DNA of 6,260 nt from Patescibacteria group bacterium. GTDB taxonomy: Bacteria; Patescibacteria; UBA1384; XYA2-FULL-43-10; 1-14-0-10-43-13. The notes below the pieces were generated by a model. It saw nothing but the letters and a program-made list of their open reading frames with translations, ran no database searches and was not told the origin of the DNA. Where the stretch lies: positions 1 through 6,260 of the forward strand of contig JAMCZZ010000039.1 in NCBI GenBank assembly GCA_023484645.1, in the 5' to 3' direction. Below are positions 1 through 6,107 of this stretch, one piece after another (within the stretch, counting starts at the first letter, position 1; each line of letters begins with the position of its first letter). Position numbers and translations under genes: made by a program.

Positions 1-398
1 TCTTTTTTGAAAAATAACTCGGCCATTGGCAGAAGAGATTCTGTGATAGTGCAATCATCGCCATACATAACCAAAAAAGGACGATCTTTTATCTCTTTTT
101 CAGCCAAAAGAATTGCACTAGCGGTTCCATTAAGCGATTCTTGAACAATAAAATGAACTCGCGCTTTTAAATCCATCTTTATGAGATCAATGTACTGCAT
201 TATCTTTTCTTTATAGGTATGGACAATGATATAAATATCCTCTATTCCCATATCTTCCATTTGGTTTATGACATAATGCAAAATCGGTCGATCGTAAAGC
301 GGAAATAGTGCTTTGGGTAAAAGGTTCGACAAAAAGCCAAGCCGCGAACCTTTTCCCGCCGCAGGGATTAAGCCGATTTTAATCGCTTTTTCACTCAT
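1..398 (-). CDS. Sugar-phosphate nucleotidyltransferase (RmlA/GalU-like), N-terminal part, cut by window edge
   Basis: Only the first 132 codons lie in the window; the 3' end runs off the left edge. The translation opens MSEKAIKIGLIPAAGKGSRL, with the nucleotide-binding signature of the NTP_transferase family (GKGSR, residues 15-19). It continues with PKALFPL (K29, the conserved Lys of the PKxLxP motif), QESLNGTASA (Q86, G91-T92-A93, base recognition) and YGDD (113-115, the metal-binding Asp region). Such enzymes join a sugar 1-phosphate to an NTP, giving NDP-sugar and pyrophosphate in the cytoplasm. Which sugar and which nucleotide cannot be told from this half. The ATG directly follows the epimerase stop codon (TAAATG, no gap) and no Shine-Dalgarno is visible, which suggests translation by termination-reinitiation and tight coupling to the epimerase. 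The family call is firm; a specific gene name is not justified. Confidence 0.9.
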   Translation of the reverse strand, partial: MSEKAIKIGLIPAAGKGSRLGFLSNLLPKALFPLYDRPILHYVINQMEDMGIEDIYIIVHTYKEKIMQYIDLIKMDLKARVHFIVQESLNGTASAILLAEKEIKDRPFLVMYGDDCTITESLLPMAELFFKK

Positions 399-1433
399 TT
401 ATTTATCTATTTTAAATAATTCTTTATTGTCCCTCACCCAGTTAACTAGATTTGTTACCCCGTCCTTCGCCGAAGTTTTAGCTTCCCACTTTAACTCTTT
501 TTTGGCCTTAGATGAATCACAGACAAAATAGATAAGGTCGCCAAAACGAGATTCGTCGTATTTGATATCAACTTTCTTCCCCAGGATTCGCTCGATCATA
601 TGAATACATTCAATCAGAGAAATTGCCGTTTTGGTTCCACCACCGATATTGTAAATGCCAGCTTTTTTAGTTTTGTAAAAAGCATCGAAGGCTTCTACAA
701 GGTCTTCTATATAGAGAATATCTCGAAGTTGTTTGCCTGTGCCATATATAGTAAGAGGATTATCCATAACAGAACGGATGGCAAAGTTAGCAACCCAGCC
801 GTGGTCTTCTCCGCCAAACTGTCTTGGGCCATAAAGCCCGGTCAAACGAAATGATGCAATCGGTAATTTGTAGGTGTCGATATAAGTCTTAACATATAGA
901 TCGCCAGTTCTTTTTGAAGCATGCAATGGACTTAGAGATCCTTCTACTGTTCTCTTGCTCTCATCAATTCCTGCAGGACGTCGGTAGTATCTGGTCTTAC
1001 CCTCTTTAACCTCATCATTGATCTTGTTGCCGTAAACATGGACAGTAGCACAGGAAACCATTGGCATTTTATATTTACGAACAACCTCTAAAACGTTGAA
1101 GGTTCCAACGACGTTGGAGGTAAAATCAAGAGCTGGGTCTTCCCAAGAGATGGTCATCGCTGGTTGAGCGGCAGTATGGACAATAAAGTCTGCATTCTTC
1201 GCATGTTTCTCAAGCTTTTCCATATCCCGAATGTCTTCTTTGACAATCTCAACCCCTAGCTTCTCTAAATACCGAACATTATGAAATCTGGCGCTCTCCG
1301 TTGAATAGCCAGTTCTTCGTAATTCAAATTTAGTTAAATTATCGTATGCAATAACTTTAGCACCCTTTTTTGCATAATATTCACAAGTATGAGAGCCGGC
1401 AAAACCGCAACCCCCGGTAACGAGAACTTTCAT
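399..1433 (-). CDS. NAD-dependent sugar-nucleotide epimerase/dehydratase (extended SDR), CDP-tyvelose/paratose 2-epimerase-like
   Basis: A complete 344-residue protein, the usual length for extended SDR enzymes. It begins MKVLVTGGCGFAGSHT, the Rossmann NAD-binding motif (G7-G8-x-G10-F-x-G13), followed by D31 for the NAD ribose, D67/D70 and TAAQPA (88-92). The segment YGPRQFGGEDHGW (201-213) and RDILYIEDL (237-245) resemble CDP-paratose/CDP-tyvelose 2-epimerases, known to interconvert C2 epimers of a CDP-deoxysugar; transfer of that exact substrate is inference. The catalytic YxxxK motif is altered: where relatives read PYxxSK, this protein reads PLHASK, so position 170 is Leu, followed by His171, with Lys174 kept. 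A strong ribosome site (GGGAGG, 5 nt spacer) fixes the start. A 61-nt gap, the longest in the window, separates it from the HD gene, and its stop codon abuts the nucleotidyltransferase ATG, so the two probably serve the same NDP-sugar pathway. Confidence 0.9.
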   Translation of the reverse strand: MKVLVTGGCGFAGSHTCEYYAKKGAKVIAYDNLTKFELRRTGYSTESARFHNVRYLEKLGVEIVKEDIRDMEKLEKHAKNADFIVHTAAQPAMTISWEDPALDFTSNVVGTFNVLEVVRKYKMPMVSCATVHVYGNKINDEVKEGKTRYYRRPAGIDESKRTVEGSLSPLHASKRTGDLYVKTYIDTYKLPIASFRLTGLYGPRQFGGEDHGWVANFAIRSVMDNPLTIYGTGKQLRDILYIEDLVEAFDAFYKTKKAGIYNIGGGTKTAISLIECIHMIERILGKKVDIKYDESRFGDLIYFVCDSSKAKKELKWEAKTSAKDGVTNLVNWVRDNKELFKIDK

Positions 1434-1438
1434 CTTAG

Positions 1439-1444
1439 CCTCCC
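1439..1444 (-). promoter_or_regulatory. Shine-Dalgarno of the epimerase gene
   Basis: GGGAGG on the minus strand, 5 nt before the ATG at 1433. It is the strongest ribosome site in the window and supports the chosen start and a bacterial host. Confidence 0.75.
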
Positions 1445-1447
1445 GAA

Positions 1448-1472
1448 GTTATATTAATGATGCAATACTAAC
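1448..1472 (-). other. Possible AT-rich hairpin before the epimerase ribosome site
   Basis: The only gap longer than 25 nt (1434-1494) holds an imperfect inverted repeat. GTTAGTATT pairs with AATATAAC around an 8-nt loop, giving eight base pairs with one bulged G. All pairs but the outer G-C are A-T, so it is weak. It lies 3 nt upstream of GGGAGG and could modulate translation, or be chance in AT-rich DNA. No T-run follows, so it is not an intrinsic terminator. Confidence 0.2.
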
Positions 1473-1494
1473 TTAGCTTCAAACCTTAAAAAAA

Positions 1495-2403
1495 TCAAGA
1501 CGCTTCTTTTTCTGGAAATTCCTTTTCATATCTTTCTTTGGCCAATGGTATTAGATTAGATATATCAACCGAGCCCATTTTTTCAACATATTTTATCAAT
1601 ATTCCAGCTAGCCTAAAATAAAAGTTCCTTCTCTCTACTGGTCTTCTGGAGGCAGAGTGAACTAAACTTTCCAAGGGATAGACAATGTGGTTTTGATATT
1701 TTCCGCTCTGTTCATCTTTTGCACCCATACTACATAAATCTGCCAATGTAACAATTATTTCAGCAGGATCAATATTGTGATCTATCCAATCAATAATTTC
1801 CTGATCACTCAGCGTACCAATATTATTTTCATCTAGATTAATAACTCCCGGTCCGCTTCCAGCTTCCAGATGAGCAAGAGTAGTATTAACGAATGTTGAA
1901 TCAAAACCTAATCTTTTCAATAGTTCTCTTCCGGCCATCCCATGAATGACCGCCTCGTGAGAAGCAAATCGTCCCATATCATGAATGGCAGCCTTGGCGC
2001 CCACAAGCAGTGGGTTTAACCTTAAATTTGGTTCTGTCTTATTAATATTTTCTGCTATCACCCTTGCAACCGTTTCCACTTGATGAACATGAGATAAACT
2101 AGAAAGATTAAATGGACGGCGTTCCTCATCTGGAATTATTGATTTTTCTATCTGTAAAATTCGGTCTTGCAGTTGATGAATCAAATCTAAATCGTTTTCA
2201 CTTATTCGTCTCGGATCGCTCAAGCCCGAATCTCTGACTTTAGATGAAAATTCTGATTCCAACTGGTTAATTATTGCGCCATACTCCGGACTAGTTAAAG
2301 TATTTTTGCCCTCAAATTTAGAAGGATCAAGTTTCCACTCTTCGAATGAGAACAAAAGATCTTTCCCTTCGCTAAAGTTAAATTTTCCGATTTCTGACTC
2401 CAT
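1495..2403 (-). CDS. HD-domain metal-dependent phosphohydrolase of unknown substrate
   Basis: A complete 302-residue protein. The HD core spans roughly residues 100-225: H105 in SHVHQVETVARVI, the H141-D142 pair in AAIHDMGRF, H154 in HGMAGRELL, H178 in TTLAHLE and D222 in TLADLCS. This gives the full H...HD...H...H...D set, so metal binding and phosphohydrolase activity look intact. HD proteins cleave phosphate esters, including nucleotides, cyclic nucleotides and phospholipid- or sugar-linked phosphates; nothing here shows which. The first 100 residues, rich in acidic and polar residues, match no domain I know, and the C-terminal 75 residues look helical. There is no signal peptide or membrane segment, so it is probably cytoplasmic. 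It has about 17 Lys in 302 residues, against 55 of 403 and 42 of 381 in the two glycosyltransferases, and is the only gene ending in TGA, hinting at a different origin. It starts inside a 15-bp tandem duplication. Confidence 0.85.
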   Translation of the reverse strand: MESEIGKFNFSEGKDLLFSFEEWKLDPSKFEGKNTLTSPEYGAIINQLESEFSSKVRDSGLSDPRRISENDLDLIHQLQDRILQIEKSIIPDEERRPFNLSSLSHVHQVETVARVIAENINKTEPNLRLNPLLVGAKAAIHDMGRFASHEAVIHGMAGRELLKRLGFDSTFVNTTLAHLEAGSGPGVINLDENNIGTLSDQEIIDWIDHNIDPAEIIVTLADLCSMGAKDEQSGKYQNHIVYPLESLVHSASRRPVERRNFYFRLAGILIKYVEKMGSVDISNLIPLAKERYEKEFPEKEAS

Positions 2404-2418
2404 TTAATCTGACTCCAT
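2404..2418 (-). other. Mini-ORF (Met-Glu-Ser-Asp-stop) abutting the HD gene start
   Basis: On the minus strand the distal repeat copy reads ATG GAG TCA GAT TAA, and the TAA is followed at once by the ATG of the HD gene. It repeats the first three codons of that gene (Met-Glu-Ser). It could be a by-product of the duplication, or a leader that feeds ribosomes to the real start by reinitiation. Its existence as a reading frame is certain; its translation is not shown. Confidence 0.35.
2413..2416 (-). promoter_or_regulatory. Likely Shine-Dalgarno of the HD gene, created by the duplication
   Basis: GGAG from the duplicated ATGGAG lies 9 nt before the ATG at 2403. No other purine-rich site exists in the gap, so this one supports 2403 as the start and implies that the duplicated coding start now serves as ribosome site. 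Confidence 0.5.
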
Positions 2419-2428
2419 TTAACTTGAC

Positions 2429-3574
2429 TTACTTAGTTTTTTCAAATATATCGACGAATTTGTTTGTAAATCTTTTCCAGGTTAAATTCTCCTTTATCCA
2501 ATTTCTTTCCCGAATCAAATACACTTGTTTGCTGCCAAACTTGTTGTAAAAATCGAGAATAGCTTGCCCCAAATCAGAAGAGACTATTCCTAAATCCTGT
2601 TCTGAAATAACTGAGGCTGCCCCCATAGTGGGATAAACAATAACTGGAGCGCCGGAGCTTATTGCCTCAAATGGGGAAAGCCAACCGCCCTGAGTTTTAA
2701 TTGGAAATACAGCCAAGTTTGAGACCGAGTAAAGATCGCGAATAGTTTTTTGGTCTACTTGGCCCGTAAAAACAACGTACTCCTTAAGATCATTGATCTC
2801 AATAAATTCTTTGACCTCTTTTTCATAAGCGCTGCCACCCCGCCCGGCCAAAACTAATCGAATCTCCGGGATTTTTTTAACCACTTTCTTTAGAGCCTCT
2901 AAAGTATCAAGCTGATTCTTCTGGGGAGTTAGCATTCCAACTTGCGTTACAACAAATTTTTTCGCTAATCCATATTTTTCAATCAGTCTTTCATCTTTCT
3001 TAGTTTGGGAGAAAAACTGATAATCGATACCATAGTTATTGATATCAGGCTTCTTTTTATACCTACCGATAAGATTTTTGGCATTGGTCTTGTCTGCTAC
3101 AACAATTCTATTTATATAACGATTCACAATTGCCTGGTCGATTTTACCGCCAATCAAAGTGGCGATTTTTAATAAAAGACTAGGATTAGTGTTATTCCAA
3201 AGTTCGGGTGGCTCGTTGCACATCCATACAACTGGCTTCCCCAATCTTGAAGCGGCCCAAGTAGTAGGGAAATTATGAACATTTATAACGTCGTACTTGC
3301 TTGCTACTTTTTTAATGATCTTTCTTAACTTTTTTATCTCGCCCAAAAGACCAAAAGCAGCAAAGAATGATGTGCTTCTGGGAGCGTCTGAGAACTCCCC
3401 AGATGAACAATGAAATTCAACTTCTTTATGCTTATTCTTAAAGTCTTTAGACAAAGATAAGGTCGCCACGCCGCAGGTATGTCCATTTTCTTGCAATATA
3501 GTCGCCAACTTATCAACCACTAATTCAGCCCCGCCATAAAATGATAAATGCGGGTGAACTATTAATATTTTCAT
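2429..3574 (-). CDS. GT4-type glycosyltransferase (GT-B fold), second in the operon
   Basis: A complete 381-residue protein with both Rossmann-like halves of a GT-B enzyme. The acceptor half opens MKILIVHPHLSFYGGAELVV, with the glycine-rich GGAE turn (14-17), and includes NVHNFPTTW (98-106). The donor half has NYGID (180-184, the linker-strand motif), VGMLTPQKNQLDTLEAL (212-228, with K219 in the phosphate-binding position), LVLAGRGG (240-247) and FTGQV (269-273). The family E-x7-E motif reads QGGWLSPFE (295-303), so the first Glu is Gln and the second is kept; SGAPVI follows as usual. Such enzymes transfer a sugar from an NDP-sugar to a lipid-linked or glycan acceptor with retention, at the cytoplasmic membrane face. 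Donor and acceptor are unknown. Its start overlaps the radical SAM stop by one base (TAATG), with AAGGA 6 nt upstream, indicating translational coupling. Confidence 0.93.
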   Translation of the reverse strand: MKILIVHPHLSFYGGAELVVDKLATILQENGHTCGVATLSLSKDFKNKHKEVEFHCSSGEFSDAPRSTSFFAAFGLLGEIKKLRKIIKKVASKYDVINVHNFPTTWAASRLGKPVVWMCNEPPELWNNTNPSLLLKIATLIGGKIDQAIVNRYINRIVVADKTNAKNLIGRYKKKPDINNYGIDYQFFSQTKKDERLIEKYGLAKKFVVTQVGMLTPQKNQLDTLEALKKVVKKIPEIRLVLAGRGGSAYEKEVKEFIEINDLKEYVVFTGQVDQKTIRDLYSVSNLAVFPIKTQGGWLSPFEAISSGAPVIVYPTMGAASVISEQDLGIVSSDLGQAILDFYNKFGSKQVYLIRERNWIKENLTWKRFTNKFVDIFEKTK

Positions 3575-4851
3575 TACAGATCCTTAGCTATACCGTATTT
3601 TTTGACTCGTTCTTTCGTACTAAATGCTCTACATCCAGCACAGTAGAGAGGAACCTGTTTTTTAGAATTATTGATGGAAGCTCTGAACCTTTTATATCTG
3701 TCGGAATGCCAAATTTCTTTAAAACTTTTTTCATTGAGATTACCAAAAGCATGCTCTCTAAGCCAAGGCCTATTGTTAGACATCATGACTGCGCAACAAG
3801 GTTGAACATATCCCCCCATCATTATGTATGGTTCCATCCAGGAGATGCAGCTTTCAACCGGTGCATTTTCTGCGCCGATTGCTTCAACATGAGCAAATAA
3901 GACCAAAGCGTCATATTGTTTTTGCTTTTCAACCAGTCTGGCAATAATTGGTTTTGGGATTTTACCAACTTTTAGATAATCGATTTCTTTAAAGGAAAGC
4001 AGCCCGCAATAGTCAATACGCGTTCCATCTCCAAGCTCTTTTTTATTACCAATAGAGAAAACAAGGTCAACCAAGTCGGGAATTTCTTTATAGTTTTCGG
4101 TAGTAATCACAAACCTAAAGCATAGCTCTGGAATCGGACTCTTGTACTTTTTTTTCATCTCGACTAAATACTTCAAATTTCCAACAACTTTGTCAAAGTC
4201 GCACCCCTTCTTAACCTTCTCATAAGTTGCTTTTGTGGCGCCGTCTATTGAGATATAGATTCCGTCTATGCCCATCTTTACTAACTCTTCGATCGTTTTT
4301 TTGTCCATATCGGCCAAGTGGTCAACTAGAAAGATCGGTACTTTTTTCTGTTTTAAATATTTAAGCATCTTCACGTATTCAGGATTAAGGAAAGCCGAGC
4401 CTTCACCAGTTAGATTTACCCATTTCAACTTTGGAAATTGATCAATGTAGGTCTTGAACTCCTTAAAAGTTAAATGTCGATACTCTTGGTCTTTGGGCTT
4501 CCAGTATGTATGCTCGCAGATAATACATCTCTTGTTGCAAATGGTTGTCATTTCCATCTCGATGTAATTAGGATGAGGGGCAAGACCAGGAAAGCGTCGG
4601 ATTAGCCAGCCGATTAGGAAATAAATTGCCCCAGCAGAACCTTCCCCCGTAGGAACAAATACCTTTACATATAAAAAATTAAACGCGGCCTTAACACCTT
4701 TTTTTCTTAACAAATAGAAAAAAGTTCTGCGATATGACCACGCAACTCTTATAATCCATTTCCAAATGTAAGATTTGCCAAATAATTGCTGTGTACCAAC
4801 CAGACCTCCGCCAGGCAGGACTTCACTTTTGGCTTTTTCTTTTTCTGTCAT
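3574..4851 (-). CDS. Radical SAM protein with SPASM-like C-terminal cysteine cluster
   Basis: A complete 425-residue protein. The radical SAM core begins at CNKRCIIC (C105, C109, C112, the CxxxCxxC ligands of the SAM-cleaving 4Fe-4S cluster). It continues with LTGEGSAFLNP (147-157, the GGE-like SAM-binding motif) and YISIDGAT (199-206). The C-terminal part has C335, C352-C353 in GGYVQPCCAV, FGNLNEKSFKEIWHS (369-383) and CAGC (404-407), the pattern of SPASM domains, which hold extra Fe-S clusters and are common in peptide- and carbohydrate-modifying enzymes. About 95 residues precede the core, aromatic and basic with a hydrophobic stretch at 74-84, so membrane contact is possible. The position between two glycosyltransferases suggests action on a sugar, lipid carrier or peptide linked to the glycan; the substrate is unknown. 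AAGGA 7 nt upstream supports the start. Confidence 0.93.
   Translation of the reverse strand: MTEKEKAKSEVLPGGGLVGTQQLFGKSYIWKWIIRVAWSYRRTFFYLLRKKGVKAAFNFLYVKVFVPTGEGSAGAIYFLIGWLIRRFPGLAPHPNYIEMEMTTICNKRCIICEHTYWKPKDQEYRHLTFKEFKTYIDQFPKLKWVNLTGEGSAFLNPEYVKMLKYLKQKKVPIFLVDHLADMDKKTIEELVKMGIDGIYISIDGATKATYEKVKKGCDFDKVVGNLKYLVEMKKKYKSPIPELCFRFVITTENYKEIPDLVDLVFSIGNKKELGDGTRIDYCGLLSFKEIDYLKVGKIPKPIIARLVEKQKQYDALVLFAHVEAIGAENAPVESCISWMEPYIMMGGYVQPCCAVMMSNNRPWLREHAFGNLNEKSFKEIWHSDRYKRFRASINNSKKQVPLYCAGCRAFSTKERVKKYGIAKDL
3581..3585 (-). promoter_or_regulatory. Shine-Dalgarno of the second glycosyltransferase, inside the radical SAM gene
   Basis: AAGGA on the minus strand, 6 nt before the ATG at 3574, lies within the Lys-Asp codons at the very end of the radical SAM gene. 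It supports the start that overlaps the upstream stop by one base. Confidence 0.65.
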
Positions 4852-4858
4852 TCTTCTT

Positions 4859-4863
4859 TCCTT
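4859..4863 (-). promoter_or_regulatory. Shine-Dalgarno of the radical SAM gene
   Basis: AAGGA on the minus strand, within the purine run GGAAGGAAAGAAG, 7 nt before the ATG at 4851. It fills the 15-nt gap right after the stop of the first glycosyltransferase. Confidence 0.7.
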
Positions 4864-4866
4864 CCG

Positions 4867-6078
4867 TTAATAATTTTTTCTTTTATTTATTTTTAAATAT
4901 ATTCTATCAAATTCTTTGGCAATATTGCCCCACAATCTTCTTGCTCTTTCACTCTCAACATAATCTTTTATCGAAATTTTATCATTAAAAAATTCTTTTA
5001 GTGATTTGGCCAATGATTTGCTGTTGCTTCTGAACGAGAATTTTTTATCAGAGAAGAATGTGCTTATCTCTTCAGAGACTAAAAAAGGTTTTCGATAGGT
5101 AAGAGCAAGGGAAAGCGGCGCACTAGTCGAAAGAGGAACAGTATAGGGAAAAATGAGCAAATCGCTAGCCATGATAATTTTTTGGATATCTTTTTCCTCT
5201 ACAAAACCGTACCACCAAATTTGATCTTTTTTTATTTCCTTGGCCGAAGTTTGGAGTTCTCTATAGCGCTTTGAATATTTAGGGTCATTGGAAAGGCCGG
5301 GATGTTTACCTCCGGCGATAATTAAAAGAGAGTCAGGATCAGACTTCGAATATTCTTTAAAGGCATCGATTAAAAGTTCTGGGGACTTATAACTGGTTAC
5401 GTAGCCAAAAAACAAAACTACCCGTTTCTTTTTTATCTTTAATTCTTTTTTTGCCTGAGCATTAGTTACTTTTGGCTTAATATCCTCAACTCCCAGACTT
5501 ATCACATTAACTTTTTGCGGCTTGGCACCATAATCCTTTATTAATACTTCCTTAAAGAATTTTTCATGAACGACAACTTGATCGGCAAACTTACAAATAG
5601 TGGAGAATATCGTTTTGAACCCCAGCCTAATAACAAAGGCAGGGAATTTTGAGTTATTTTCCTCAAGGAATTTTCGGGTAATAAAACGCTTTGCCACAAC
5701 CCCGTGAATAGTAACAACATTTTTTATTTTTTTTCTCCTTAATTTCCAAATAAAGTAAAGGAGGGAGAACGAGGAGTATATCTCTCCATACAACCTAAGC
5801 TCCTGCTGTATGTGAACAAGATCAATCTTATTCTCTGATAGAACTTTAAGAAGATCTTTATAAAAAGAAATGCCTTTTTTCCAAGCTCTGATCACCTCTA
5901 TATTTTCTGCCTCATTATAAGTAGAATCTTTCCCATCTTGATTCGCCATAACAATCAATTCTCTCGAGGGTAATTTAGAAACCGAAGTGACTAAATTTTT
6001 TGTATAAGCTGCTACTCCTCCCTGATAATCATGGTGAGCACCTTTTGATGGATAAGTTGAAATTACAGCTATTTTCAT
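4867..6078 (-). CDS. GT4-type glycosyltransferase (GT-B fold), first in the operon
   Basis: A complete 403-residue, lysine-rich protein. The N-terminal half starts MKIAVISTYP and has the glycine-rich turn QGGVAAYTKNL (19-29), DLVHIQQE (86-93) and TIHG (123-126). The donor half has VISLGVEDIKP (192-202), VVLFFGYVTSYKSPELLIDAF (220-240, with K231), LLIIAGG (251-257), WYGFV (289-293) and SDLLIFPY (305-312). The usual E-x7-E acid pair is absent: the corresponding stretch reads PLSTSAPLSLALTYRKP (315-331), a Ser/Ala-rich form I believe occurs in part of this family. The expected role is transfer of a sugar from a nucleotide sugar to a glycan or lipid carrier at the inner membrane face; the sugar is unknown. 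No signal peptide is seen. The gap to the upstream gene is 24 nt and no Shine-Dalgarno is visible, though the MKIAVIS opening makes the start secure. Confidence 0.92.
   Translation of the reverse strand: MKIAVISTYPSKGAHHDYQGGVAAYTKNLVTSVSKLPSRELIVMANQDGKDSTYNEAENIEVIRAWKKGISFYKDLLKVLSENKIDLVHIQQELRLYGEIYSSFSLLYFIWKLRRKKIKNVVTIHGVVAKRFITRKFLEENNSKFPAFVIRLGFKTIFSTICKFADQVVVHEKFFKEVLIKDYGAKPQKVNVISLGVEDIKPKVTNAQAKKELKIKKKRVVLFFGYVTSYKSPELLIDAFKEYSKSDPDSLLIIAGGKHPGLSNDPKYSKRYRELQTSAKEIKKDQIWWYGFVEEKDIQKIIMASDLLIFPYTVPLSTSAPLSLALTYRKPFLVSEEISTFFSDKKFSFRSNSKSLAKSLKEFFNDKISIKDYVESERARRLWGNIAKEFDRIYLKINKRKNY
5474..5492. repeat. 19-bp direct repeat, copy inside the first glycosyltransferase
   Basis: Plus strand GGCTTAATATCCTCAACTC, identical to 6242-6260. 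On the minus strand it encodes VEDIKP (residues 197-202) of the first glycosyltransferase. The match stops at 5473 on one side; on the other it cannot be followed because the second copy meets the window edge. Confidence 0.9.
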
Positions 6079-6087
6079 TTCTAGGTA

Positions 6088-6107
6088 AGTTATTAGTAGT
6101 TATTAAG
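6088..6107. repeat. Short 10-bp tandem repeat in the gap before the first glycosyltransferase
   Basis: AGTTATTA occurs at 6088-6095 and 6098-6105, a 10-bp period. The distal copy contains the stop codon of the upstream partial gene. It makes up most of the 24-nt gap. Being AT-rich and short, it may be chance. Confidence 0.5.

Larger units (their letters stand above)
2393..2422. repeat. Perfect 15-bp tandem duplication across the HD gene start
   Basis: Plus strand TCTGACTCCATTTAA occurs twice head to tail, at 2393-2407 and 2408-2422, with no mismatch. Each copy contains one ATGG on the minus strand. The gene-proximal copy carries the likely start codon (2403). The distal copy carries a second ATG at 2418 that is in the same frame but is blocked by the TAA at 2406-2404. 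It fills more than half of the 25-nt gap after the second glycosyltransferase and runs into the first codons of the HD gene. Confidence 0.95.

Noticed and set aside
313..531. Plus-strand 72-residue open frame
   Set aside because: It lies opposite the epimerase/nucleotidyltransferase junction, both of which have clear family motifs; its product shows no recognisable feature.
600..854. Plus-strand 84-residue open frame
   Set aside because: Wholly antisense to the epimerase coding region, with no motif or ribosome site.
1445..1494. Possible promoter in the epimerase gap (TATAAC as -10)
   Set aside because: No acceptable -35 at 16-18 nt, and the start point would fall in or next to the ribosome site.
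1486..1497. Alternative genetic code (TGA read as Gly, as in some Patescibacteria)
   Set aside because: A second stop, TAA, lies two codons after the only TGA end, but the other stops are TAA, no TGA occurs inside a gene, and Gly is encoded by normal GGN codons.
1484..1505. Possible intrinsic terminator after the HD gene (AAGA/TCTT stem followed by seven T)
   Set aside because: The stem is only four mostly A-T pairs and overlaps the stop codon; too weak to call.
3334..3516. Minus-strand 60-residue open frame
   Set aside because: Out-of-frame shadow inside the second glycosyltransferase.
3541..3900. Plus-strand 119-residue open frame
   Set aside because: Antisense to the SPASM end of the radical SAM gene and the start of the second glycosyltransferase. 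Length is explained by the opposite frame lacking stops; no domain is seen.
4791..4988. Plus-strand 65-residue hydrophobic open frame, Phe/Leu-rich like a membrane peptide
   Set aside because: The Phe and Leu runs come from reading AT-rich lysine codons of the opposite strand backwards; it overlaps the ends of two firm genes.
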